DNA of 18,405 nt from CAYUUW01 sp964448005 (GTDB lineage: Bacteria > Patescibacteriota > Gracilibacteria > UM-FILTER-43-11), in the NCBI GenBank assembly GCA_964448005.1, contig CAYUUW010000027.1, forward strand, positions 1 to 18,405, given 5' to 3'. A model generated the notes under the pieces. That model was given only the letters and a program-made list of their open reading frames with translations. It searched no databases and was not told where the DNA came from. The stretch's first letter is position 1. Each line of letters starts with the position of its first letter. Of the stretch, positions 6,368 through 12,487 are shown in pieces. The translations under genes were made by a program, and so were the position numbers.

Positions 6368-6586
6368 ATGAAAAAGCGCCAATTCAAATCAGTGGTCTGG
6401 AAGGAGGGAAAATATTATGTGGCCCAGTGCCTGGAGGTGGATGTATCCAGCTTTGGTTCGACCCAAAAAGATGCCTTGGAGAAGCTTCAGGATGCCTTGG
6501 GACTTTATTTCGAAAACGAGCCTTTTCCGGCCAAAAGCTCCATTCAGAACCCTGCTATCGCTTCGGTGATCCTCAGCCATGCCTAA
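6368..6586 (+). CDS. hicB: HicB-family antitoxin, short form
   Basis: A 72-residue protein with the partial RNase H-like fold of HicB: FKSVVWKEGKYYVAQCLE, then VDVSSFGSTQKDALEKLQDA and LGLYFENEP. HicB binds and blocks HicA. There is no C-terminal HTH or ribbon-helix-helix domain, so if it represses its promoter it must do so in complex or through another protein. It precedes hicA and overlaps it by 8 nt, the reverse of the classical hicA-hicB order. The start was chosen at the ATG after GCTGCCGTTTTC, the first after the promoter. Family assignment is secure. Confidence 0.9.
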   Translation: MKKRQFKSVVWKEGKYYVAQCLEVDVSSFGSTQKDALEKLQDALGLYFENEPFPAKSSIQNPAIASVILSHA

Positions 6587-6797
6587 CGCTATTCCGCTCC
6601 GCCTGATTCTGAAGACCCTTCAGCGAGAGGGCTTTTTGTTTGTGTCCCAAACAGGCTCTCACGCCAAGTACAGGAAGATCGGCCAACCCACCCTCAATGT
6701 GATCGTCCCCATCCATGGCAAAGAGGTGCCCTATCGCACTTTTCGCTCGATCGTGAGGCAATCAGGGCTGACCGAGGAGGATTTTGGGAAAAAATAA
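6579..6797 (+). CDS. hicA: HicA-family mRNA interferase toxin
   Basis: A 72-residue protein with the dsRBD-like HicA fold. The catalytic histidine is H28 in QTGSHAKYRK, followed by LNVIVPIHGKEVPYRTFRSIVRQ. HicA cleaves mRNA when free. The N-terminal LRLILKTLQREGFLFVSQ is the usual first helix and strand. All expected residues are present. Its ATG lies in the hicB tail (AGCCATGCCTAA), implying coupled translation. A tiny membrane ORF begins 1 nt after its stop. Confidence 0.93.
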   Translation: MPNAIPLRLILKTLQREGFLFVSQTGSHAKYRKIGQPTLNVIVPIHGKEVPYRTFRSIVRQSGLTEEDFGKK

Positions 6798-6798
6798 C

Positions 6799-6897
6799 AT
6801 GCCGCCGGCTTCCAAGCTCATTATTTTGCTGAGCTCATTTGGATTCGCGGCATTTTTATTGACTGAGGCAATTCAGAAAGAGTTGGCTGCCGGGTAA
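6799..6897 (+). CDS. Small hydrophobic protein, 32 residues, third gene of the hicBA unit
   Basis: An ORF of 32 codons starts 1 nt after the hicA stop and ends 11 nt before the terminator stem. It begins MPPASKLIILLSSFGF, continues AAFLLTEAIQ and ends KELAAG, so it is a single hydrophobic helix with a short charged tail. That profile matches a small single-pass membrane peptide. Its position between hicA and the terminator on the same transcript argues for expression. It could be a chance ORF; no homologue is recognised. Confidence 0.5.
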   Translation: MPPASKLIILLSSFGFAAFLLTEAIQKELAAG

Positions 6898-6908
6898 GAA
6901 GCACGTTC

Positions 6909-6938
6909 GAAAGGCGAGATTATATAATCTCGCCTTTC
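6909..6938 (+). terminator. Intrinsic terminator of the hicBA unit
   Basis: A perfect 30-nt palindrome: GAAAGGCGAGATTAT and its exact complement. It is followed on the plus strand by TTGTTTATTTGC. The minus-strand side lacks a T-rich tail, so it mainly serves the plus strand; it could also slow read-through from the convergent beta-CASP gene ending at 6956. Confidence 0.85.
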
Positions 6939-6955
6939 TTGTTTATTTGCTTCGT

Positions 6956-8350
6956 TCACAGCTCCACCCCCGCCCCGGGCTCCATCACTACGGTCGCGAC
7001 CCCGGTCGCCTGGCTCACCCGCTGGGCCATGGCCTCCGACTGGTCGGCTTCGCCATGCACCAGCAGCAGCTTTTTGAGGCCATGGATGCCGGCCACGAAA
7101 CGGTCCAGGTCGTCCCTATCCGCATGGGCGCTGAAGGATTCCAGCACCACCACCTCGGCCTTCACCTTGTACAGCTGGTCGAAGATCCTCACTGGGCTTT
7201 CCCCGTCCACGATCTTGCGCCCCAAGGTGTTCTGGGCCATGTAGCCAACCACCACGATGCTGTTGCGAGGGTCCTCGATTCCATTCCTCAAATGATGGCG
7301 GATGCGCCCCGCTTCGCACATGCCGCTGGAGGAAAGGATCACGCAGGGTCCGACGAAATAGTTGAGCTTTTTGGACTCCTCGGAACTGGCGGTGAACTTG
7401 AGCTCCTTGGGATCGAAAGGATTGCGGCCCACCTTAAAGCTTTGGCGGAGCTCCTTGTCGTACAGGTCCCCGTGCCGGCGAAAAACTTCCGTGACGCGGC
7501 TGGCCAGTGGGCTGTCCACAAAGATCGGCAGGCTTTTGGGAATTTCCCCCTTTTCCATCAGCGTGTGGATGCCGTAGATCAGCTCCTGCGTCCGCTCGAA
7601 GGCGAAGGCCGGAATGATGACCTTTCCGCCTCGCCTGATGGTCCGATTGATCACCCGGGCCAGATCGGGAATGCCCTCTTCGATGGGGGCGTGGTTGCGG
7701 TTGCCGTAGGTGCTCTCGCACAGCAGGTAATCCGCCCTGTCGAAATGGTGGGGGTCGTTCAGGATGGGCAGCTTGGCCCGCCCCAGATCCCCCGTGTAGA
7801 TCAGGCGCTTCTTTTGGCCGTCCTCCTGATCCTCAATGTCCAGGCAGATCATGCTGGAGCCCAGAACGTGCCCTGCCTCAAAAAAGGTCACCTTGATTCC
7901 GGGGGAAAGCTCAAAGGCCTGTCCCAGCTCCTTTTCCTTGAAGAATTGCATGCAATACTCAGCGTCCTCTTGGGTGTAAAGGGGGTCCATCTCCAGGCAA
8001 GCGCCCTTCACCTTGCGGCAGAAATACTCGGCATCCGATTCCTGGATGTAGGCGCTGTCGGCCAGCATCACTTCGCACAGGTCGCGGGTGGCTCGCGTGG
8101 AATAGATGACGCCCTTGAATCCCTTCTTCACCAGGTGCGGCAGATTGCCCGTGTGGTCAATGTGGGCATGGGAGACGAGCACGGCATCGATGGAGGCCGG
8201 ATCGTAGGGAAAGTTTTTGTTTTTTTCGAAGGCGATTTTCCGGTGCCCCTGGAAAAGCCCGCAATCCATCAGGATTCTTTTGCCATTCACCTCCAGCAGG
8301 TGCTGGGATCCGGTGACCTCTAGGGCTGCGCCGTGGCTGGTGAGTTTCAT
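6956..8350 (-). CDS. Metallo-beta-lactamase/beta-CASP ribonuclease (CPSF73/YSH1-like)
   Basis: The protein has 464 residues, the usual size for bacterial beta-CASP MBL proteins with an RMMBL domain. Zinc-binding signatures: HAHIDHTG (H61, H63, D65, H66), H161 in FEAGHVLGSS, D188 in YTGDLG, then FSAHAD (H409) and VHGE (H432). The beta-CASP part includes CESTYGNR at 211-218 and IIPAFAFERTQEL at about 245-257, followed by the SSSGMCEAGRIRHHL loop. Such proteins act as RNA endo- or exonucleases in RNA processing; RNA is the likely substrate here, though DNA cannot be excluded. It is downstream of the orphan gene at 8422 and may be cotranscribed. The start follows AACAAAACAAAG, with no Shine-Dalgarno. 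Confidence 0.93.
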   Translation of the reverse strand: MKLTSHGAALEVTGSQHLLEVNGKRILMDCGLFQGHRKIAFEKNKNFPYDPASIDAVLVSHAHIDHTGNLPHLVKKGFKGVIYSTRATRDLCEVMLADSAYIQESDAEYFCRKVKGACLEMDPLYTQEDAEYCMQFFKEKELGQAFELSPGIKVTFFEAGHVLGSSMICLDIEDQEDGQKKRLIYTGDLGRAKLPILNDPHHFDRADYLLCESTYGNRNHAPIEEGIPDLARVINRTIRRGGKVIIPAFAFERTQELIYGIHTLMEKGEIPKSLPIFVDSPLASRVTEVFRRHGDLYDKELRQSFKVGRNPFDPKELKFTASSEESKKLNYFVGPCVILSSSGMCEAGRIRHHLRNGIEDPRNSIVVVGYMAQNTLGRKIVDGESPVRIFDQLYKVKAEVVVLESFSAHADRDDLDRFVAGIHGLKKLLLVHGEADQSEAMAQRVSQATGVATVVMEPGAGVEL

Positions 8351-8382
8351 CTTTGTTTTGTTATATTCCTATAGTGATTCCA

Positions 8383-8402
8383 ATGGTGAAGCCGATTGTG
8401 AG
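8383..8402. repeat. Intergenic element, copy 1 (upstream of the beta-CASP gene)
   Basis: On the plus strand this reads TGGTGAAGCCGATTGTGA (8384-8401). It matches 16 of 18 positions of TGGTGAAACCGGTTGTGA at 9053-9070, upstream of the neighbouring gene. It lies 34-50 nt before the start codon at 8350. A shared regulator site is possible. Confidence 0.45.
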
Positions 8403-8421
8403 CGTGGACCAAGATTTGATT

Positions 8422-9030
8422 CTATTTCGCTCGCTTTCTTTCCCATTTCACGCCCGAACCCATTGCATTGCCCAGGTCTCTTATTGAACCGAATTGTCCA
8501 TAATATTGGTATGCTGTCGCCACTAGGACTGGAATGACTCGCCGACCATCGACCCTCAGTTCCGCCGCGGCTTTTAGCCGATGAGCTGGCACTGCATTCT
8601 CTTGCGATGTTCCGCCCCCGCTCCCGGTTGACCTTTCCAGGCGGTCGAAATCGACCTTGACGACGAAATTCGGCCCTGGTCCTTGGTCCATCAGCGCCAT
8701 CATTTTTTTCTGAAAATCCGAATAGTCCATCGTCAGAAAATCCTCGCTAACGTCTGTTGGTGCGTTGATTTCCTCCACCCCCTCGGAATGGTCGTATTCG
8801 CCAGGGCGGTAATAGTCGCTTGCCGTTTCGAAATACCTGTTTCTGTCTGCCACAGCCTCATAAAGTTGTTCAAGGGGCATGCCCAATGCTCCTGCGGCCT
8901 CTCTTAATTCCCTGTTCCTGGGGAAGCCAATATCGCCCACCTTCACATCAGGATGAGCCCCCAAGAGACTCTCCAGTTTTTTCTCCAGTGGAATTTGATC
9001 CTCCTCCGCATAAGCAGGTGCTTCAGGCAT
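8422..9030 (-). CDS. Orphan soluble protein, 202 residues
   Basis: Not recognised. The protein begins MPEAPAYAEEDQIPLEKKLE, is acidic and glutamate-rich in its first half, and contains FPRNRELREAAGALGMPLEQ (helical), an acidic middle (EYDHSEGVEEINAPTDVSE), FVVKVDFDRLERSTGSGGG and ends VKWERKRAK. No membrane segment or signal peptide is seen. The ATG at 9030 is preferred over an upstream in-frame start at 9102: the extra residues would come from the repeat-bearing intergenic DNA, and this ATG directly follows an AAACAAAAA leader like that of gap. It lies between gap and the beta-CASP gene, all on the same strand. Confidence 0.7.
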   Translation of the reverse strand: MPEAPAYAEEDQIPLEKKLESLLGAHPDVKVGDIGFPRNRELREAAGALGMPLEQLYEAVADRNRYFETASDYYRPGEYDHSEGVEEINAPTDVSEDFLTMDYSDFQKKMMALMDQGPGPNFVVKVDFDRLERSTGSGGGTSQENAVPAHRLKAAAELRVDGRRVIPVLVATAYQYYGQFGSIRDLGNAMGSGVKWERKRAK

Positions 9031-9051
9031 TTTTTGTTTATTTATAGTCCA

Positions 9052-9096
9052 GTGGTGAAACCGGTTGTGAAGCCGATAGTGATCTATCACAACCGG
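9052..9096. repeat. Intergenic element, copy 2, with nested inverted repeats
   Basis: CCGGTTGTGA (9061-9070) and TCACAACCGG (9087-9096) are perfect 10-bp inverted repeats. Between them GATAG and CTATC form a smaller pair around GTGAT. The left part (9053-9070) repeats the element at 8384-8401. Further GCATCACA words follow at about 9096-9115. It lies between the gap stop and the start at 9030 and looks like a protein-binding array or a structured RNA. Confidence 0.55.
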
Positions 9097-9124
9097 CATC
9101 ACAATGGCATCACACGAAGTGGAA

Positions 9125-10119
<995 letters not shown>

Positions 10120-10123
<4 letters not shown>

Positions 10124-10233
10124 TGGTTTTTGTTTAGGATTTTTTTGACGTTTTCAGCGTAGCTGCTTTTGATGGTCTTTTCAACGCAGCGCCATCCTGC
10201 CCGGAATCCTTTTTGGGCCATTTTCACGGCCAC
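10120..10233 (-). CDS. Short leader ORF (37 codons) overlapping gap
   Basis: A GTG at 10233 lies 7 nt after a strong AAAGGAG, one of the best ribosome sites in the window. The frame runs 37 codons and its TGA overlaps the gap ATG by 4 nt. The peptide is basic: it contains KGFRAGWRCVEKTIKSSYAE and ends NVKKILNKNQ. An in-frame ATG at 10221 would give 33 residues. The strong site, short leader from the promoter and stop-start overlap argue that it is translated and passes ribosomes to gap. It may be a small protein or purely a coupling device. No homologue is recognised. Confidence 0.6.
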
Positions 10234-10282
10234 TCTTTTTCTCCTTTGGCCTGCATGATTTTAATTGCCCTGAATTCATATA

Positions 10283-10291
10283 ATTCTAGCA
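10283..10291 (-). promoter_or_regulatory. Extended -10 promoter of the leader ORF-gap unit
   Basis: The minus strand reads TGCTAGAAT. The -35 region is poor (TAGCAT at 17 nt), which an extended -10 can tolerate. The predicted start is about 10275, giving a leader of about 40 nt ending in AAAGGAG and GTG. Confidence 0.45.
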
Positions 10292-10357
10292 TAAAAAATA
10301 GAAAAATGCTACCCCTTCATTGCCCCAATTTCCTTCAAGGTTTTTGTTCCCCGATGT

Positions 10358-10981
10358 CTATTTTTTTCTCCCCGCCCCCTCCACAAAGCAGTGCCGGCGG
10401 CCATGGTACTGGTCACTGCTGCTTTCGATGGACAGGGTGTCGAACTTGTCCAGCTTCTGTCTAAGATACCCTTCGCTGAAGAAGTGGCGCACATACCCCT
10501 CCTGCTCGTACATGTCCTTTTCGAGTTCCTGTCCCTGCCCATACAGCGGATCGTCGACGGATTTGCATTTGACCAACAGCAGGCCGTCCTTTTTCAGAAT
10601 CCGGAAAAGATCTGCGAAAAGCTGGGTGGTTTGGGCGTCGTTGAAATAGTGCAGGCTCAGGTGGGCGTAAACGGCATCGAAGGATTCCGGGTCAAAATCG
10701 AGCCGGCGAAGATCGGAGCAGACCGGTCGAATCAGCGGAAGGCCCCTTTCTTCTGCCTTTTCCTGAAGCCTTTGGATGCCGCTTTCGGAAAAGTCCAGCG
10801 CCGTCACCTGGAGCCCGTTCTGGGCGAAATAGACCGAATCTCTTCCGTTCCCGCAGCCCACATCGAGCAGCGTCTGGCAGCCTTTCCTCTTCAGCAGCGG
10901 GAGGGATTTTTTGGAAAAGGGGTTCGGCTCGAAATCATCGGAATCCCGCCAAAAGCTTTTCCGGAAGGAATGCTGGTCCAT
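10358..10981 (-). CDS. Class I SAM-dependent methyltransferase
   Basis: The protein has 207 residues. Motif I is LLDVGCGNGRDSVYFAQ (residues about 38-54). The acidic residue after strand 2 is D63 (VTALDFSESGI), D90 sits after VCSD, and motif IV is FDAVYAHLSLHYF. The GCGNGRDSVYFA stretch resembles TehB/thiopurine-type small-molecule methyltransferases, but the substrate cannot be told. The ATG at 10981 is chosen because it follows AAAAAAGG and because an upstream in-frame start at 11032 would run into the divergent hicA-like promoter. The gene is divergent from the second HicA module. Confidence 0.88.
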   Translation of the reverse strand: MDQHSFRKSFWRDSDDFEPNPFSKKSLPLLKRKGCQTLLDVGCGNGRDSVYFAQNGLQVTALDFSESGIQRLQEKAEERGLPLIRPVCSDLRRLDFDPESFDAVYAHLSLHYFNDAQTTQLFADLFRILKKDGLLLVKCKSVDDPLYGQGQELEKDMYEQEGYVRHFFSEGYLRQKLDKFDTLSIESSSDQYHGRRHCFVEGAGRKK

Positions 10982-10993
10982 TTTTGCCTTTTT

Positions 10994-11012
10994 TATGCTT
11001 CCCAGCATAGCA
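10994..11012 (-). promoter_or_regulatory. Extended -10 and palindrome of the methyltransferase gene
   Basis: The minus strand reads TGCTATGCT (11012-11004). TATGCT and AGCATA (10994-10999, 11004-11009) form a perfect 6-bp inverted repeat around TCCC, overlapping the -10 box and the likely transcript start. The -35 is poor. Confidence 0.4.
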
Positions 11013-11020
11013 TGGAGGCG

Positions 11021-11054
11021 CACAATTGACATTGTGGCTACAATTCTGTAATAT
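11021..11054 (+). promoter_or_regulatory. Promoter and operator of the second HicA module
   Basis: TTGACA (11026-11031), exactly 17 nt, TAATAT (11049-11054). CACAAT (11021-11026) and ATTGTG (11031-11036) form an inverted repeat centred on the -35 box, as expected for an autorepressed toxin-antitoxin operon. The start site would be about 11061, which leaves the ATG at 11076 with a 15-nt leader. Confidence 0.7.
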
Positions 11055-11075
11055 GTGGTTAAGCTTGTGGCCCGA

Positions 11076-11318
11076 ATGACGAAAATCGAAAAAACAATTC
11101 AGCAATTCCTGTTCGCTCCTGCTACTGTGAGCTATGCGGAATTGGAAAAAGCCCTCCTTCATCTGGGCTTTTGCAAAATCAACGCCAAAGGGAGCCACAA
11201 AAAATTCAAAAATCCTCTCCTTCAGCGTGATCTGATCATCCCCGTCCACGGCAACGATTGCAAGGATTTCTACAAAAAGCTCGCCGCAAAAATGGCCAAG
11301 AAAATCCTCGACCAATAA
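11076..11318 (+). CDS. HicA-family toxin (second module)
   Basis: An 80-residue protein with the HicA fold: TKIEKTIQQFLFAPATVSYA, ELEKALLHLGFCKI, then AKGSHKKFKNP with the catalytic H41, and LIIPVHGNDCKDFYKKLAAK. It is predicted to cleave RNA as a toxin. The gene comes first in its operon and precedes a ribbon-helix-helix protein by 10 nt. The ATG at 11076 is chosen because an upstream GTG at 11055 lies at or before the predicted transcript start. It shares little sequence with the HicA at 6579 beyond the GSH motif and IPVHG, so the two are not recent duplicates. Confidence 0.88.
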   Translation: MTKIEKTIQQFLFAPATVSYAELEKALLHLGFCKINAKGSHKKFKNPLLQRDLIIPVHGNDCKDFYKKLAAKMAKKILDQ

Positions 11319-11328
11319 TACTCAAATC

Positions 11329-11655
11329 ATGAAGACGCCTTTGGAGCACTTCATCACCATTCGCAACAAAAAGCACTCCTACACCCTCAGGTCTGCCGGA
11401 AAGGGCACTACGCTGGTGGAGTGCGAGTCGGCGAATATTGAGCAGGAATTTTTGAATGAAGACATTCCCGGCCTCCTCAGCGATTTGCCTGATTTGATCT
11501 TGGCCGAAAAGAAGCACAAAAGCCAATCGTCCGAAATGATCCGATTCAGGATCTCCTCCCAGGACAAGAAGACCATCGAAAGAAAAGCCATTCAAAAAGG
11601 CTATGCTTCGCTGTCCAGCTACCTGCGGGACCTTTCCCTGGGGAAGGTGGCCTGA
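11329..11655 (+). CDS. Ribbon-helix-helix protein, probable atypical antitoxin of the HicA at 11076
   Basis: A 108-residue protein. The C-terminal MIRFRISSQDKKTIERKAIQ plus GYASLSSYLRDLSL (from residue 70) is a typical ribbon-helix-helix DNA-binding domain. The N-terminal part (about 1-60: HFITIRNKKHSYTLRSAGKG, then LVECESANIEQEFLNEDIPG and LLSDLPDLILAEKK) is not the usual HicB RNase H-like fold, as far as can be judged by eye. It starts 10 nt after the hicA stop, so it is placed where an antitoxin should be. It likely represses the operon through the inverted repeat at 11021-11036 and may bind the toxin with its N-terminal part. Antitoxin role is inferred from position. Confidence 0.72.
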   Translation: MKTPLEHFITIRNKKHSYTLRSAGKGTTLVECESANIEQEFLNEDIPGLLSDLPDLILAEKKHKSQSSEMIRFRISSQDKKTIERKAIQKGYASLSSYLRDLSLGKVA

Positions 11656-11688
11656 GAGGAAGCCGTTCAGAACCTTGCTATATTGAAA

Positions 11689-11713
11689 AGCCCGACGAGT
11701 TGGTCGCCGGGCT
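11689..11713 (-). terminator. Intrinsic terminator of the lipoprotein gene
   Basis: On the minus strand AGCCCGGCGA pairs with TCGTCGGGCT (10 bp, one G-U) around a 5-nt loop, followed by TTTTCAAT. It lies about 27 nt after the stop at 11740. The plus-strand side lacks a T-run, though it may still affect the convergent module. Confidence 0.8.
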
Positions 11714-11739
11714 CTCCATCGATTCGGAATCAGCTGAGC

Positions 11740-12348
11740 TCATTCCAGGGGCCGAGGGCAGCACTTGTATCCGATGGTTGGCTGAGCAAAGGAAGCTTCC
11801 TGCTGGCCGTTGGCTTCCTCCGTCCGCAGAACCGCTCCTTGGCTGACGAGGCCTTCGGTCCATGGCGTCGCCTCGAGGTAGAAGGGGGTTTGGTCTGGCG
11901 GCTGGAATTGGCTGACCAGGTCGCCGAAGGCCACATCGGTGATGGTGGCACCTTCCCCGAGCGCCTGGATGAGAAGGCTCAGGCGGAAGCCAAGATTTCC
12001 CTTACCCTTGGGGTGGTCCCCTTCCATCCGCAGATACACCTCTTGGCAGCTCATCGCTGCGGATGGGAGTTGCAGAACGGTATATCGCAAGTCTCCTGGG
12101 TTCGGCCCGTCCGAGGCGGTGAAGGGAGAGGCCATGTTGCCCGGCTGATTCCCTTCTTGCAGGGTTTGGAGCCCTTCCACGGGCCGCACTTCCTGATCGG
12201 GGCAGGGGTCTTCCTCCAGAACGGGGTCGCTTCCGTCCATTCCTCCACCATCCGTTTCGCTTCCGTCCATTCCTCCTGGGTCGCCTTCGGTGCAGGCGGG
12301 GGCAAAGAGGAGTGCGAGGGTGAGGGTGAATCCTGTTGAGAGCTTCAT
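11740..12348 (-). CDS. Putative exported lipoprotein, 202 residues
   Basis: The N-terminus MKLSTGFTLTLALLFAPAC is a signal peptide with a lipobox-like APAC, placing the lipidated cysteine at C19. The -2 proline is unusual, so a secreted protein cleaved elsewhere is possible. After it comes a linker of glycine, aspartate and serine with a 10-residue repeat (GGMDGSETDG, GGMDGSDPVL). The remaining domain has QEVYLRMEGDHPKGKGNLGF, ITDVAFGDLVSQF and four cysteines outside the signal (near 49 and 101, and a CC pair near the end). No known family is recognised. It probably sits on the outer face of the membrane. A promoter and hairpin leader lie upstream and a terminator downstream, so it is monocistronic. 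Confidence 0.75.
   Translation of the reverse strand: MKLSTGFTLTLALLFAPACTEGDPGGMDGSETDGGGMDGSDPVLEEDPCPDQEVRPVEGLQTLQEGNQPGNMASPFTASDGPNPGDLRYTVLQLPSAAMSCQEVYLRMEGDHPKGKGNLGFRLSLLIQALGEGATITDVAFGDLVSQFQPPDQTPFYLEATPWTEGLVSQGAVLRTEEANGQQEASFAQPTIGYKCCPRPLE
12227..12276. repeat. Tandem repeat inside the lipoprotein linker
   Basis: TCGCTTCCGTCCATTCCTCC occurs at 12227-12246 and again at 12257-12276, a 30-nt period equal to ten codons. It encodes the duplicated GGMDGS linker. Copy number may vary between strains. Confidence 0.8.
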
Positions 12349-12403
12349 TTCTGCTTTGTCCTTTTTCTTGCGGTTTGCCTATCGATGGTTTTAAGCGATC
12401 CGG

Positions 12404-12419
12404 GGCGCCCGAAGGCGCC
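12404..12419 (-). promoter_or_regulatory. UUCG-capped hairpin in the lipoprotein leader
   Basis: In the minus-strand transcript GGCGCC, UUCG, GGCGCC form a very stable 6-bp hairpin with a C(UUCG)G tetraloop. It lies between the promoter and the start codon, about 55 nt before the ATG. No U-run follows, so it is more likely an RNA-stabilising or translation-control element than a terminator. Confidence 0.55.
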
Positions 12420-12434
12420 AAAGATCAGGCGCAC

Positions 12435-12463
12435 ACTTTAGAATAAATTTTCTCTCGCGTCAA
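12435..12463 (-). promoter_or_regulatory. Promoter of the lipoprotein gene
   Basis: On the minus strand TTGACG (12463-12458), 17 nt, TAAAGT (12440-12435). The -10 sits in a 14-bp sequence (CACTTTAGAATAAA on the plus strand) that recurs exactly at 16515-16528. The leader is about 80 nt. Confidence 0.5.
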
Positions 12464-12487
12464 ACTCAACGAGCCCCTTTACTCCCG

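Noticed and set aside
6947..8323. 458-codon plus-strand open frame
   Set aside because: It is antisense to the beta-CASP ribonuclease, whose motifs are all intact; the translation has no recognisable domain and is rich in His/Gln typical of a shadow frame.
9053..9096. CRP binding site
   Set aside because: The TGTGA/TCACA words are present but their spacing (16 nt) does not match the 6-nt spacer of CRP sites.
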